DNA of 14,510 bases from Bacillota bacterium. Its GTDB lineage: Bacteria > Bacillota > Clostridia > Peptostreptococcales > Thermotaleaceae. Numbering within the stretch: the stretch's first letter is position 1; every line of letters starts with the position of its first letter. Made by a program: the position numbers and the translations under genes. The notes under the pieces are model-generated. The model was given only the letters and a program-made list of their open reading frames with translations, was not told the DNA's origin and did no database searches. The stretch lies in assembly GCA_023623095.1 (NCBI GenBank), contig JAMNXX010000080.1, forward strand, positions 1 through 14,510, written 5' to 3'. Shown piece after piece: positions 1 to 6,844 of the stretch.

Positions 1-53
1 AATAATATCAATCCTAAAATGATCTTTGCTTGAATTTTTTTTAGTGTTTTCAT
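1..53 (-). CDS. 5' end of a membrane or secreted protein gene (cut by window edge)
   Basis: Only the first 17 complete codons are present. They read MKTLKKIQAKIILGLIL, a short basic start followed by a hydrophobic stretch, as in an uncleaved signal anchor or signal peptide. The ATG at 51-53 has an excellent ribosome binding site on the minus strand (AGGAGGTGA, about 5 bases upstream), so this is a real gene start. Such N-termini are common in methyl-accepting chemotaxis proteins and sensor kinases, but the visible part cannot decide. A terminator lies upstream (164-206), so the gene probably has its own promoter between about 60 and 160; no clear consensus was found there. Confidence 0.65.
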   Translation of the reverse strand, partial: MKTLKKIQAKIILGLIL

Positions 54-163
54 CACTCACCTCCTGCTTTATTTTTACCCTAAAAAAAGTCTATTACACA
101 GTATGCAGAAGATCCAAAATATATAGGAATAATTTTATTCAAATTTTCCTTTAGCGATAAAAC

Positions 164-206
164 AAAGACCATATCCTCCACCGTTTTTGTGGAAAATATG
201 GTCTTT
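164..206 (-). terminator. Rho-independent terminator of the sigma/anti-sigma operon
   Basis: An 11-bp perfect stem (AAAGACCATAT at 164-174 with ATATGGTCTTT at 196-206) encloses a second small stem (CCAC 178-181 with GTGG 189-192). Read on the minus strand it is followed by TTTGTTTT. It lies about 60 bases past the stop codon of the last gene of the minus-strand operon and before the next start codon, so it separates two transcription units. Confidence 0.8.
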
Positions 207-269
207 ACAAAATTTTTGATTTGTTTCTTTCGCTCTAAAAATACATGTATTTTATACAATCCCATTTCA

Positions 270-1322
270 TTACAGGATATGCTTTTTCATAAAATCGGCA
301 CGATAATATTGGCCCTCAAATTTCAAAATGCCTGTCTGCCGATCATATATCATAAAATTCTCCGTAACCTCTCTCCCCTCTTGTGTACCGTATAGAAAGA
401 TCCCATAGATATCTTTTTCCGTTTTTGGAATCCATAATCCCCTTCTCCCCTTTAACGATTCAAATCGGTTGAAAATTTTGGCATCCGGCTCTATTTGATT
501 TTCTTCATTGAGCGCTCGAACCATCTCTTGAAAATCCTCTCCTGAAACCTCTATCTGTTTTTCTTTTTCTTGATGGGTATCTACATTGACGATAACCGCT
601 CCCTTATATTGTTTTATATCTTTTGCAGTATAAAGAATGTCTTCCAATGCATTTGCCAAAGCCTGATTTTTATAGAAAGCCATCTTGTCTCCCGCATCTT
701 CAATGAAAAATTCTCCGTCAAATCTCATGATTTTAGAATACCATTTTCCATCCACGTCATACTCCACCCATAATGTTGCGATGCTTTTATCCTCATATTC
801 TTCCCTGTCTATTGCTTTCTCCAGTTGCAATTCGGCAATCCATTTCCCCCAAGCTGCAAAATTCTCTTTTTTAGGGACACATTGTTTTGAAAGTCCCCCT
901 GCCGTATTCATGCTCTCCTCAAACATAATACTCGCATCTTCCGACTCTTCCGTAATCCGTATGCTTGTTGGAACCGTATGCTCCGCTTTCTCTACAAAAC
1001 GCACCGAATGAACTCGAAACGCCCCTGCGATTATGAAAGGAACAATAATCATCAGCATCAGCGCAATGAAATACTGTTTTCTTCCGGAACGAAAAGATTT
1101 CTTCTCAATCAATCTCAAAAATAGCATATATCCTAAGGTACCGCCTACAACAGCTCCAAACAGCCCTGTATATAACTGCGGCAGGTGCCTGTGATTGATA
1201 GGCGGAAGCGCTTGATACAATAAATCCCATACAAAATGCCGAAACACCGATATGGAAAGATAATATCCCAAAAGACCTGCTGCCAGCGTTGTCAGTATCT
1301 TATCTTTATTCATTCTGTTCAT
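270..1322 (-). CDS. Membrane protein of unknown function, third gene of an ECF sigma operon
   Basis: A 350-residue protein I do not recognise. It has three hydrophobic segments in the first third (about residues 9-25, 50-72 and 84-104), then a soluble, charged C-terminal region of about 245 residues, probably outside the membrane if the N-terminus is inside. There is no lipobox or obvious enzymatic motif. The ATG overlaps the 3' end of the anti-sigma gene by 17 bases and is preceded by a purine-rich AGGGGGAACGA site, so translation is probably coupled to it. A second in-frame ATG lies three codons in. Its place as the last gene after sigma and anti-sigma, just before a strong terminator, suggests it acts in the same pathway, as a sensor, a regulator of the anti-sigma factor, or an output protein. 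That role is inferred only from context. Confidence 0.8.
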   Translation of the reverse strand: MNRMNKDKILTTLAAGLLGYYLSISVFRHFVWDLLYQALPPINHRHLPQLYTGLFGAVVGGTLGYMLFLRLIEKKSFRSGRKQYFIALMLMIIVPFIIAGAFRVHSVRFVEKAEHTVPTSIRITEESEDASIMFEESMNTAGGLSKQCVPKKENFAAWGKWIAELQLEKAIDREEYEDKSIATLWVEYDVDGKWYSKIMRFDGEFFIEDAGDKMAFYKNQALANALEDILYTAKDIKQYKGAVIVNVDTHQEKEKQIEVSGEDFQEMVRALNEENQIEPDAKIFNRFESLKGRRGLWIPKTEKDIYGIFLYGTQEGREVTENFMIYDRQTGILKFEGQYYRADFMKKHIL

Positions 1323-2280
1323 TTCGTTCCCCCTCCATCAATTCTTGTAAGCCGGTTATCACTTCTGCAGACAGGCGATACGTATCTCCGTTTTGCAGCC
1401 ATAAAACGCCTTCACCCAAAATCACATTCCCTTCAATTTGCCCGCCTCGGCCAAAACGGAACAACAGTTTCATATCCGCATTCGCGTGAGAAAAAGGAAT
1501 GTCCGTCTTTTCCGAACGAGATAATTCCTCAAGCAGTACAGCATATTTTTGATTCGTTGAAGCTGTTTCATCAATTTGGATGAGCCAAGAAATACTGTTT
1601 TTTTCAAGGATGTAAACGGTTACTTCCCGAATGTCTTCCAGTTTTTCAATCTGCGTCAAAGCATACGTATATACTCCCTGCAGCACCCCGCTCCATACGA
1701 TAAAAACAAGCAGCCCCAAAATCAGAAAGCGAATCAGTTTTTTACGCTGAAACACCCTGCTGTCACTGGCCAGATAACCCAACATGATTGCTATAAAAGA
1801 AGCAATGATCGCCGGGGTTATGGTTTCAGCCAAAAAATCAAGTACGGGATGAAAGGGAAAAAAGCCCAGCCCGCTTGGATCCAATATCCTCTGTTCATTC
1901 CATGCGGGAAGCCGATTCTTGGAAAAAAATATGCCTAAGGCAAATTCCCCCAGTTTATAAGGCAATGCCATTATCGCCTTTGTGACAATAAAGCTGTCGC
2001 TGGTATAAAATCGTGAAAACAATCCAAGCACAAACCCTGCGATCCCATAACATAAAATTCGCCGTTTTCCCTTTCTGCGCGCTTGAATCTTGCTAACCAA
2101 AACTTCATCTGCAATATCGATCCTTTGCTTGGGAAGCTCCAGCGGTTGATCGATCAAGCGCTCTAATTCTTCCTGGCATATCATACAGTCCTCTATATGC
2201 TCCTCTACCTCCTTGATTTGTTCTTCAGGCAGTCTTTCATCCAGATAATCTTTCAATCTGCTTTGATAAGGACAGCGCAA
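1306..2280 (-). CDS. Anti-sigma factor, zinc-finger (ZAS/zf-HC2) membrane protein
   Basis: A 324-residue protein (TTG start) with an N-terminal zinc-binding anti-sigma domain: Cys3 and the HxxxCxxC signature (His28, Cys32, Cys35, in HIEDCMIC). Such domains bind and hold ECF sigma factors at the membrane. Three transmembrane segments follow at about 75-92, 157-172 and 184-202, then a C-terminal domain of about 120 residues, probably external. I chose the TTG at 2280-2278: it starts one base after the sigma stop codon and has GGAGGG eight bases upstream. An in-frame ATG at 2304 would add eight residues, but it has no ribosome binding site, and the TTG start gives the usual spacing from the N-terminus to the first Cys. 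The gene sits directly downstream of its presumed partner sigma factor. The signal it senses is not visible. Confidence 0.88.
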   Translation of the reverse strand: MRCPYQSRLKDYLDERLPEEQIKEVEEHIEDCMICQEELERLIDQPLELPKQRIDIADEVLVSKIQARRKGKRRILCYGIAGFVLGLFSRFYTSDSFIVTKAIMALPYKLGEFALGIFFSKNRLPAWNEQRILDPSGLGFFPFHPVLDFLAETITPAIIASFIAIMLGYLASDSRVFQRKKLIRFLILGLLVFIVWSGVLQGVYTYALTQIEKLEDIREVTVYILEKNSISWLIQIDETASTNQKYAVLLEELSRSEKTDIPFSHANADMKLLFRFGRGGQIEGNVILGEGVLWLQNGDTYRLSAEVITGLQELMEGERNEQNE

Positions 2281-2281
2281 T

Positions 2282-2794
2282 TCATTTACCCTCCAATCTC
2301 TCATAAATTTGACGAAATTCCTTTCTGGCCCGATAAATATTCACTTTTGTGCTATTCAAATTCTGCCCCAGGATTTCGCTAATTTCTTTGTAAGACAGAT
2401 GCTGCATATCCCGTAAAATGATCAGCATACAATATTTGTCAGACATCTGCCGCAGCGTTTTTTGGATGCGTTCTTGAACTTCCCTATTCAAAACATGATC
2501 CTCCGGACCGGATTCCTGAATCCACCTCTCCTGATCAAAATCCTGATTTTGTTTGAAATAATTCCTATTTTTTGCTTCATTTTTCATAAAATCCAGATAT
2601 GTATTCTTGGCAATTTTATAAATCCATGTTTTAAAACTGGATCGCCCTTCAAATTTTGAAATATTCAAATACACCTTTAAAAAGACATCCTGGCAGATCT
2701 CTTCAGCAGCTGCATAATCTCCGCAGAGATAATAAATATAAGAAAAGATGGTGTTTTTATATTTTTGATACAGAATTGTAAAATCAGCATCCAA
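2282..2794 (-). CDS. RNA polymerase sigma factor, ECF subfamily
   Basis: A 170-residue sigma-70 family protein of ECF length with only regions 2 and 4. Region 2 covers about residues 5-75 and includes AEEICQDVFLKVY and the promoter-melting segment SSFKTWIYKIAKNTYLDF. Region 4 covers about residues 105-165 and includes LSYKEISEILGQNLNSTKV, the helix-turn-helix that contacts the -35 element. The start is a TTG (2794-2792) with AAGGAAGA six bases upstream. The gene is followed at once by a zinc-finger anti-sigma gene, the standard arrangement for a membrane-controlled ECF pair. An ECF-type promoter lies just upstream (2843-2868), so it probably activates its own operon. The exact ECF group and regulon cannot be told from this sequence. 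Confidence 0.93.
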   Translation of the reverse strand: MDADFTILYQKYKNTIFSYIYYLCGDYAAAEEICQDVFLKVYLNISKFEGRSSFKTWIYKIAKNTYLDFMKNEAKNRNYFKQNQDFDQERWIQESGPEDHVLNREVQERIQKTLRQMSDKYCMLIILRDMQHLSYKEISEILGQNLNSTKVNIYRARKEFRQIYERLEGK

Positions 2795-2842
2795 AAAAAA
2801 TCTTCCTTTCCTGCAATTACCGGTAACTTTTTCATTGACATA

Positions 2843-2868
2843 GACGGAAAAAAATTAAAAAGGTTACA
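2843..2868 (-). promoter_or_regulatory. ECF-type promoter, probably autoregulated
   Basis: On the minus strand, TGTAAC (2868-2863) and CGTC (2846-2843) are separated by exactly 16 bases, with a T-rich spacer. This matches the AAC / CGT pattern and spacing of ECF promoters such as those of B. subtilis SigW (TGAAAC-N16-CGT). Transcription would start near 2834-2836 and give a leader of about 40 bases before the TTG start of the sigma gene. The match and its position are seen directly; the autoregulation is inferred. Confidence 0.75.
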
Positions 2869-3014
2869 GCTTTCAAAACTTTTATGCCAAACGGCTTTCA
2901 AGCCATGATCCCTTTCCCCTGGACATTGAATCAAGCAGTTATCTAACGATAGCTGTAAAAATATAAAAGAAAACTAAAAAAAGCGAAAGATGAAATTCAG
3001 AAAAACGCAGGGCG

Positions 3015-3051
3015 AAAAAACAGGCTCCTGAAATTTGTGAAAAAATTCAGG
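3015..3051 (-). terminator. Weak terminator-like hairpin downstream of the EamA gene
   Basis: CCTGAA (3027-3032) pairs with TTCAGG (3046-3051), with a partly paired AT-rich interior. On the minus strand a TGTTTTTT run follows a few bases after the stem. It lies about 320 bases beyond the EamA stop codon, which is far for a dedicated terminator, so this is a modest call. Confidence 0.3.
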
Positions 3052-3122
3052 TGAAAATAATCAATTAATGGATTAAACAAACTCTAAGGGGAAAAACAGA
3101 AAAATCGTTCTGGAAAGAGCTC

Positions 3123-3242
3123 TTGGAAAGTAAAAAGAACAGTTTACCAAAAAAAAGACGGGATTTTCAACAAGTTTTTGCTTATGGGCATTCATATTCC
3201 GAATCCTCTTTTCATTTGAAGTCAAATCGCGCCGTCGTATGA
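3123..3242 (+). pseudogene. rnpA-like N-terminal fragment (possible relic)
   Basis: A short plus-strand frame beginning at a TTG (3123), with GGAAAGAG upstream, ends in TGA at 3240-3242. It contains KNSLPKKRRDFQQVFAYGHS, which resembles the conserved N-terminus of the RNase P protein component RnpA (pattern N-x-L-K-K-x-x-DF-x-x-V-F/Y-x-x-G-x-S). The similarity stops after about 30 residues. The frame stays open past the TGA to about 3357 but no longer looks like RnpA, and the RNR motif and the rest of the usual 110-120 residues are missing. No rpmH is found next to it. It could be a decayed duplicate or a chance match in A-rich DNA. The flanking gap (2870-3122 and 3243-3370) shows nothing else beyond the weak hairpin. 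Confidence 0.35.
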
Positions 3243-3370
3243 CTGATACGTTTAATTTTTACAGATATACAAAAAACAGTGCGAAACAGCCTGAATAGAA
3301 AAAAGAAATTTCATAGAAATCTATCTAATACTTGCAAATATTGCATTACCCGATAAATCGTTATACAAAG

Positions 3371-4282
3371 TTACACCAGTTTGTCATTAGGTTTGCAAAA
3401 TAATGCAATGGCGATGATTACAATCATGACTCCGCTAAATGATAAAATTGTCGGTATTTCTGAAAAGAAAATCATTCCGAAAAACAATGCAGCAATCGGT
3501 TCTCCGCTGGCAGCTAAAATGGATGCTTTTGATGCCTCAATGTATCTTAAAGCAACCGTATAAAGAATATAAGGCAAAACAGAAGTACAGATTGCGTGCA
3601 GAACAATAAAAATAGAATTTTTTACAGGAGATGCAATAATAAACTCTTCGATTTTCAACCAATCCGTGTGAGGCAACAACATCATCGAACTCATCAGCAA
3701 ACTATAAAAAGTAATGGTAAATACATTATATTGCCTTCCCATGGCAATTTTTGAAAATATGCTATACAAGGCATAGAAAAAAGCAGAAAGCAGACCGAAA
3801 ACAACACCGAACAGAGACCATCTGATTTGGCTGACATGATCCATCATTCCGCTTGCCAGAAAACAACCAAATATTGCGAGAAACATGGAAACAATTTTTA
3901 AAAATGTGATTCTTTCTTTAAAAAGAAATATGGCGAATATCAAAACAAACACAGGAGATATGCTGAGCAGCACCGCTGCAAATGACAGTGTCAAACGATT
4001 GACCGCTTCGTTGTAACACAGATTTAAAGCTAACATTCCTAAAATTCCAGATGCAATAAAAATCCACAAATCCTTCAATCGGATTTTTAATAACGATTTA
4101 TGAAAAATAAATATTCCTATGAATAGGACAAAAGCCGCTACAAGCATTCTCGAAGATAAAATCGTATAGGTATCCATATGAAATTCGTCTAATTTTCTTA
4201 CAAATACGCCTACTGACCCAAATAATGTCCCTGAAATAAGTGGGAAAATCAAAAAAAGTCGTTTGCTCATCTGTTTGCTCAT
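3371..4282 (-). CDS. EamA/DMT-superfamily transporter
   Basis: A 303-residue, highly hydrophobic protein with about ten transmembrane segments arranged as two EamA repeats (about residues 10-145 and 155-295). These are typical of the drug/metabolite transporter superfamily (RhaT/YdcZ-like permeases). The N-terminal segment PLISGTLFGSVGVFVRKL and the second-repeat segment EPIAALFFGMIFFSE fit the family. The substrate cannot be inferred; members export amino acids, nucleosides and other small metabolites. The start is an ATG at 4282 with CGGGGT upstream; a second ATG lies four codons later inside a short direct repeat (ATGAGCAAAC twice). The gene appears monocistronic, with about 270 bases of non-coding or relic DNA upstream and more than 500 downstream. 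Confidence 0.88.
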   Translation of the reverse strand: MSKQMSKRLFLIFPLISGTLFGSVGVFVRKLDEFHMDTYTILSSRMLVAAFVLFIGIFIFHKSLLKIRLKDLWIFIASGILGMLALNLCYNEAVNRLTLSFAAVLLSISPVFVLIFAIFLFKERITFLKIVSMFLAIFGCFLASGMMDHVSQIRWSLFGVVFGLLSAFFYALYSIFSKIAMGRQYNVFTITFYSLLMSSMMLLPHTDWLKIEEFIIASPVKNSIFIVLHAICTSVLPYILYTVALRYIEASKASILAASGEPIAALFFGMIFFSEIPTILSFSGVMIVIIAIALFCKPNDKLV

Positions 4283-4331
4283 TAGAACTTACCCCGCTCG
4301 ATGTTTTTAATTTGAGAAGATAAATGTGGAA

Positions 4332-4569
4332 TCAAGGATAACGGAAATTTGTTCCCAACTCAACAAGTTTCAGAAGTCCTTTGAAAATCCCATCCTTCTC
4401 CGGGAGCTTTTCAATTTCTTCATCGCTTTCGGCCTCGCCATTTCCCTGAAGAGGATTTGCGGGAATTAAATTTCACATATAAATTGTATCCTTTTCGTTT
4501 ATCCGATTTATGCCCATATCTATCTAATGAAACTTTTAATCCAAATATAACATTATTTAAATTCATCAT
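4332..4569 (-). pseudogene. Possible frameshifted small gene or remnant downstream of comFB
   Basis: Two minus-strand frames join end to end. Frame A (from ATG at 4569, overlapping the comFB stop) encodes about 40 plausible residues, including VIFGLKVSLDRYGHKSDKRK. Frame B (open 4472-4332, no start codon of its own) encodes an acidic helical C-terminus including ESDEEIEKLPEKDGIFKGLL and ends FRYP-stop. A +1 shift near the GGGAAA run (4441-4446) would fuse them into one protein of about 78 residues. The frame-B stretch is visibly richer in G+C than the surrounding intergenic DNA, which favours former or present coding use. I do not recognise the product, and frame A has no good ribosome binding site. 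It could be a broken gene, a sequencing indel, or chance. Confidence 0.35.
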
Positions 4570-4825
4570 GTTTTGGATTTTGGGATACAATTTCAATCGC
4601 CCGCACAACCTCCTGTATCACATCCGCTTGAAACTGCTTCTCCATCTCATTGACTTTCATATACGCCTGTCCCTGCTCAGTAACCACATATAGCGGTTTT
4701 AGATGATTCAGACTGATCGCCTTGATGTCTTCAATGCATTTAGGGCATTTGCAAATTCCTTCATATTCCTTCAATACAACATGTAGTGCATTTTCCACGA
4801 AAATCTCCATACAATTTTTAAGCAC
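4553..4825 (-). CDS. comFB: ComFB-family protein
   Basis: A 90-residue protein matching the late-competence ComFB family in length and pattern: an N-terminal helix (MEIFVENALHVVLKEY), a cysteine cluster CKCPKC at about residues 25-30, then IEDIKAISLNHLKPLYVVT, and a C-terminal helical end. In B. subtilis comFB lies in the comF operon; in cyanobacteria ComFB-domain proteins have been reported as c-di-GMP receptors, so a signalling role is possible here. The cysteines probably bind a metal. The start is GTG (4825-4823) with AAGGAGAG seven bases upstream. It follows nagZ by 34 bases on the same strand, so the two are probably co-transcribed. There are no comFA/comFC genes beside it, which argues against a direct competence role. 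Confidence 0.82.
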   Translation of the reverse strand: MLKNCMEIFVENALHVVLKEYEGICKCPKCIEDIKAISLNHLKPLYVVTEQGQAYMKVNEMEKQFQADVIQEVVRAIEIVSQNPKHDEFK

Positions 4826-4859
4826 GATGATTCTCTCCTTTATTTCAGCAATCCAATCT

Positions 4860-6080
4860 TCATTTTAAATATTTTCTTAACGTATCCCTTATCCGCTCAT
4901 TCAGCCTGTCGATATCCACCCCGTGGATCGGCTGATCCTTTATTTTATATTTCTCTTTGAACTGCAATATCTTATAAACGCTTTCATCAATCCTGCTTTC
5001 CGTGATTAGATCCTTTTCCACCGCCTCTTTCAAAGCCTGCATCACCTCTTTCGCCTTTTCATATTCATGGGCAACCAGGATGATATCGCTCCCTGCAAGC
5101 ACTGATTTTACGGCTGCATCGCCTATGTGGTAATTTTTGATGATCGCTCCCATGGTCATATCATCCGTGATAATAAGCCCGTCAAATTTGAGCTCTTCCT
5201 TCAACCACTTCGTAATCAGGATCTTTGAAAATGTGGCAGGATTTTGGGAATCGATTTTCGGAAAAAGAATGTGCCCTACCATCACCGCCTCTGCCCCATT
5301 CGAAATGGCATGCATAAAAGGAATCCATTCAAATCTTTTCAATCTGTCTAAATCATGCTCCACTACCGGAAGCCCGATATGAGAATCTACCGTTGTATCT
5401 CCATGTCCCGGAAAATGCTTTACTACAGATACAACTTCTCCTGACTGGATTCCTTTCATCATCTGTACACCCATTTCGCGAACAACTTTTTCATCGGAGC
5501 CAAATGCACGATCCCCGATCACAGAGTTTTTTGGATTGCTATGAATGTCCAGCACCGGTGCAAAATTCATATTCAATCCAAAAGACTTTAATTCTTCTGC
5601 AATGATATTACCTATTTCAAAAGAAAAATCTGCCTCCTTTACCTGTCCAATTTTTTTGGCGACAGGCAATTTGAGCAATTCAGCAGGCAACCTGCTGACT
5701 TTCCCACCTTCTTCATCAATGCTCAAAAATAAAGGAACGGGATTTTTCGAATTGGCAGCCTTCAGCGAATTGACCAATGCAAGCAATTGCTCTGCATCCT
5801 TAATATTCTTTTCATATAGAATAAAACCGCCTACCCGGTACGTTTCTATCATTTCCTTTGCCTGCTCATCCAGTTCGTATCCTTCCAATCCCACCAGAAG
5901 GATCTGCCCTATTTTCTCTTCCAGCGTCATCGTTTTTATCTGTTCTCGAATCGGATCGATTTCTTCCCGCGTTTCTGAATGCTGTCCTTGGGGCAATTGT
6001 TCGTCAGAAGGTTTATTTTCGCAACCTGAGAAGAGAAAAACCGTAAAAACCGTGAGTAAAATCAGCCATTTCCTGCGCAT
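4860..6080 (-). CDS. nagZ: Beta-N-acetylhexosaminidase (GH3, NagZ-type lipoprotein)
   Basis: A 406-residue glycoside hydrolase family 3 enzyme that removes N-acetylglucosamine from muropeptides during cell-wall turnover. The N-terminus is a lipoprotein signal (basic start, hydrophobic core, LFSGC with the lipid-bearing Cys at residue 20), so it should sit on the outer face of the membrane. The TIM-barrel domain fills the rest. It shows IDEEGGKVSRL (121-131), KHFPGHGDT (221-229), the DSH segment at 232-234 that supplies the Asp-His acid/base pair of NagZ enzymes, and TDDMTMG (305-311) with the Asp nucleophile. It lacks the large C-terminal extension of B. subtilis NagZ and so is the short form. 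The ATG has AGGAGGGGG just upstream. comFB follows 34 bases downstream. A cell-wall recycling or spore-related role is likely; no promoter was recognised. Confidence 0.92.
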   Translation of the reverse strand: MRRKWLILLTVFTVFLFSGCENKPSDEQLPQGQHSETREEIDPIREQIKTMTLEEKIGQILLVGLEGYELDEQAKEMIETYRVGGFILYEKNIKDAEQLLALVNSLKAANSKNPVPLFLSIDEEGGKVSRLPAELLKLPVAKKIGQVKEADFSFEIGNIIAEELKSFGLNMNFAPVLDIHSNPKNSVIGDRAFGSDEKVVREMGVQMMKGIQSGEVVSVVKHFPGHGDTTVDSHIGLPVVEHDLDRLKRFEWIPFMHAISNGAEAVMVGHILFPKIDSQNPATFSKILITKWLKEELKFDGLIITDDMTMGAIIKNYHIGDAAVKSVLAGSDIILVAHEYEKAKEVMQALKEAVEKDLITESRIDESVYKILQFKEKYKIKDQPIHGVDIDRLNERIRDTLRKYLK

Positions 6081-6243
6081 TTTCCCCCTCCTATGGACAA
6101 GGCTTTGGATATTTGCTATGATAAATCCTTTCCCTTTTCTTCTTCATTCTATACGAACTTCCCGATTCCATACCGATTTTTTTAATTCATCATTCCACTT
6201 TCCCTTATCCAAACATCCTCTTCTCAACGCGACATTTCTCTGC

Positions 6244-6393
6244 ATGTCAAGTTACAAAAAATACGGAGGTACACTTTATCATTCCCGTATCTTGCAACAT
6301 AAAGGTGGTGCCTTGCTTTCAAAACCACGTACAAACATCAAAAACCTGAAAAATGTCATCCAGCCAATCCATGGCAAATATAAATGCAAATGA
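6244..6393 (+). other. Low-confidence 49-residue reading frame in the nagZ upstream gap
   Basis: The gap 6081-6421 between nagZ and the next gene holds no recognised gene. The best candidate is a plus-strand frame from ATG 6244 to TGA 6391-6393 encoding a basic peptide (begins MSSYKKYGGTLYHSRI, ends GKYKCK). Codon choice looks reasonable, but there is no ribosome binding site before the ATG; the GGAGGT at about 6265 lies inside the frame. No family was recognised. It may be chance or part of the nagZ leader on the other strand. Confidence 0.2.
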
Positions 6394-6421
6394 TATTTTG
6401 AACAATCTGTCAGAAAATTTG

Positions 6422-6445
6422 AAAGCCGCCCGCAAAGGCGGCTTT
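6422..6445 (-). terminator. Terminator of the TIGR04076-family gene
   Basis: A perfect 9-bp GC-rich stem (AAAGCCGCC 6422-6430 with GGCGGCTTT 6437-6445) and a six-base loop CGCAAA lie about 40 bases beyond the stop codon of the minus-strand gene. The minus strand continues CAAATTTTC, a short and imperfect U-tract. The position and strength of the stem make termination likely. Confidence 0.7.
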
Positions 6446-6483
6446 AAGCAACCCGCTGAATTTAAGCATTATTTGTTCGTATG

Positions 6484-6765
6484 TCAATCTTCATCTCGAA
6501 CCCTCTTCAATTGAATTGTAACCGCATTATACTTATCCATACAATCCAGTTCAATCACATCCTGATCGCCCCATTCTGCAGGAAAGCTTCCTCCCATCTG
6601 CAGCATCACAACATATGGAAAAACATCATGATAAAGTGCCCCGCATAATCCACCGGTATTATGTAGGCTCAGCTCCATCTGATCGCCTACTTTGTGCCCT
6701 ACACTACATGTGCCTTTTACCCCTTTAATGGTTCCAATCACGCGATAACCAATATTTTGAGCCAT
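6484..6765 (-). CDS. TIGR04076 family protein (function unknown)
   Basis: A 93-residue soluble protein with the features I associate with the TIGR04076 family: VKGTCSVGHKVGD at about residues 16-28 and GGLCGALYHDVFPYVVMLQ at 38-56, followed by GGSFP and a C-terminal strand rich in charged residues. Conserved-looking Cys20, His24, Cys41, His46 and Cys75 could bind a metal or take part in redox chemistry, but the function is not known to me. The ATG at 6765 has GGGGGAG upstream. It is a single-gene unit with its own terminator at 6422-6445. Its probable promoter (TTGGGT-N17-TATAGT) is overlapped by a perfect 7-1-7 inverted repeat, so it is likely under repressor control. It is divergent from the CoA-transferase gene, with a 420-base shared gap. 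Confidence 0.8.
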   Translation of the reverse strand: MAQNIGYRVIGTIKGVKGTCSVGHKVGDQMELSLHNTGGLCGALYHDVFPYVVMLQMGGSFPAEWGDQDVIELDCMDKYNAVTIQLKRVRDED

Positions 6766-6813
6766 TTTTTCTCCCCCTTTTTTATTTCTTAATTTTAAAT
6801 CGAACCATTTCTC

Positions 6814-6844
6814 TTACTATAATAGTAACATAACCAAAACCCAA
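6814..6844 (-). promoter_or_regulatory. Promoter with Fur/PerR-geometry operator for the TIGR04076 gene
   Basis: On the minus strand, TTGGGT (6844-6839), 17 bases, and TATAGT (6821-6816) make a plausible housekeeping promoter about 50 bases before the ATG. A perfect inverted repeat, TTACTAT-A-ATAGTAA (6814-6828), covers the -10 box. The 7-1-7 layout is that of Fur-family boxes; compared with the PerR box TTATAATnATTATAA each half matches 5 of 7 positions. The repeat is seen directly; the identity of the regulator is inferred. Confidence 0.5.

Noticed and set aside
80..265. 61-residue minus-strand frame after the sigma operon
   Set aside because: It runs through the strong terminator hairpin at 164-206, has no good ribosome binding site and no recognisable protein features.
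2677..2934. 85-residue minus-strand frame overlapping the sigma factor start
   Set aside because: It overlaps the sigma gene in another frame and crosses its ECF promoter.
6262..6320. GGTGGTGCC segment resembling a T-box antiterminator motif
   Set aside because: No full T-box sequence or specifier stem is present, and no plus-strand gene follows for about 870 bases.
5545..6393. Long plus-strand frame antisense to nagZ
   Set aside because: Most of it is the shadow of nagZ. Only its last 49 codons lie outside, and these are listed separately at low confidence.
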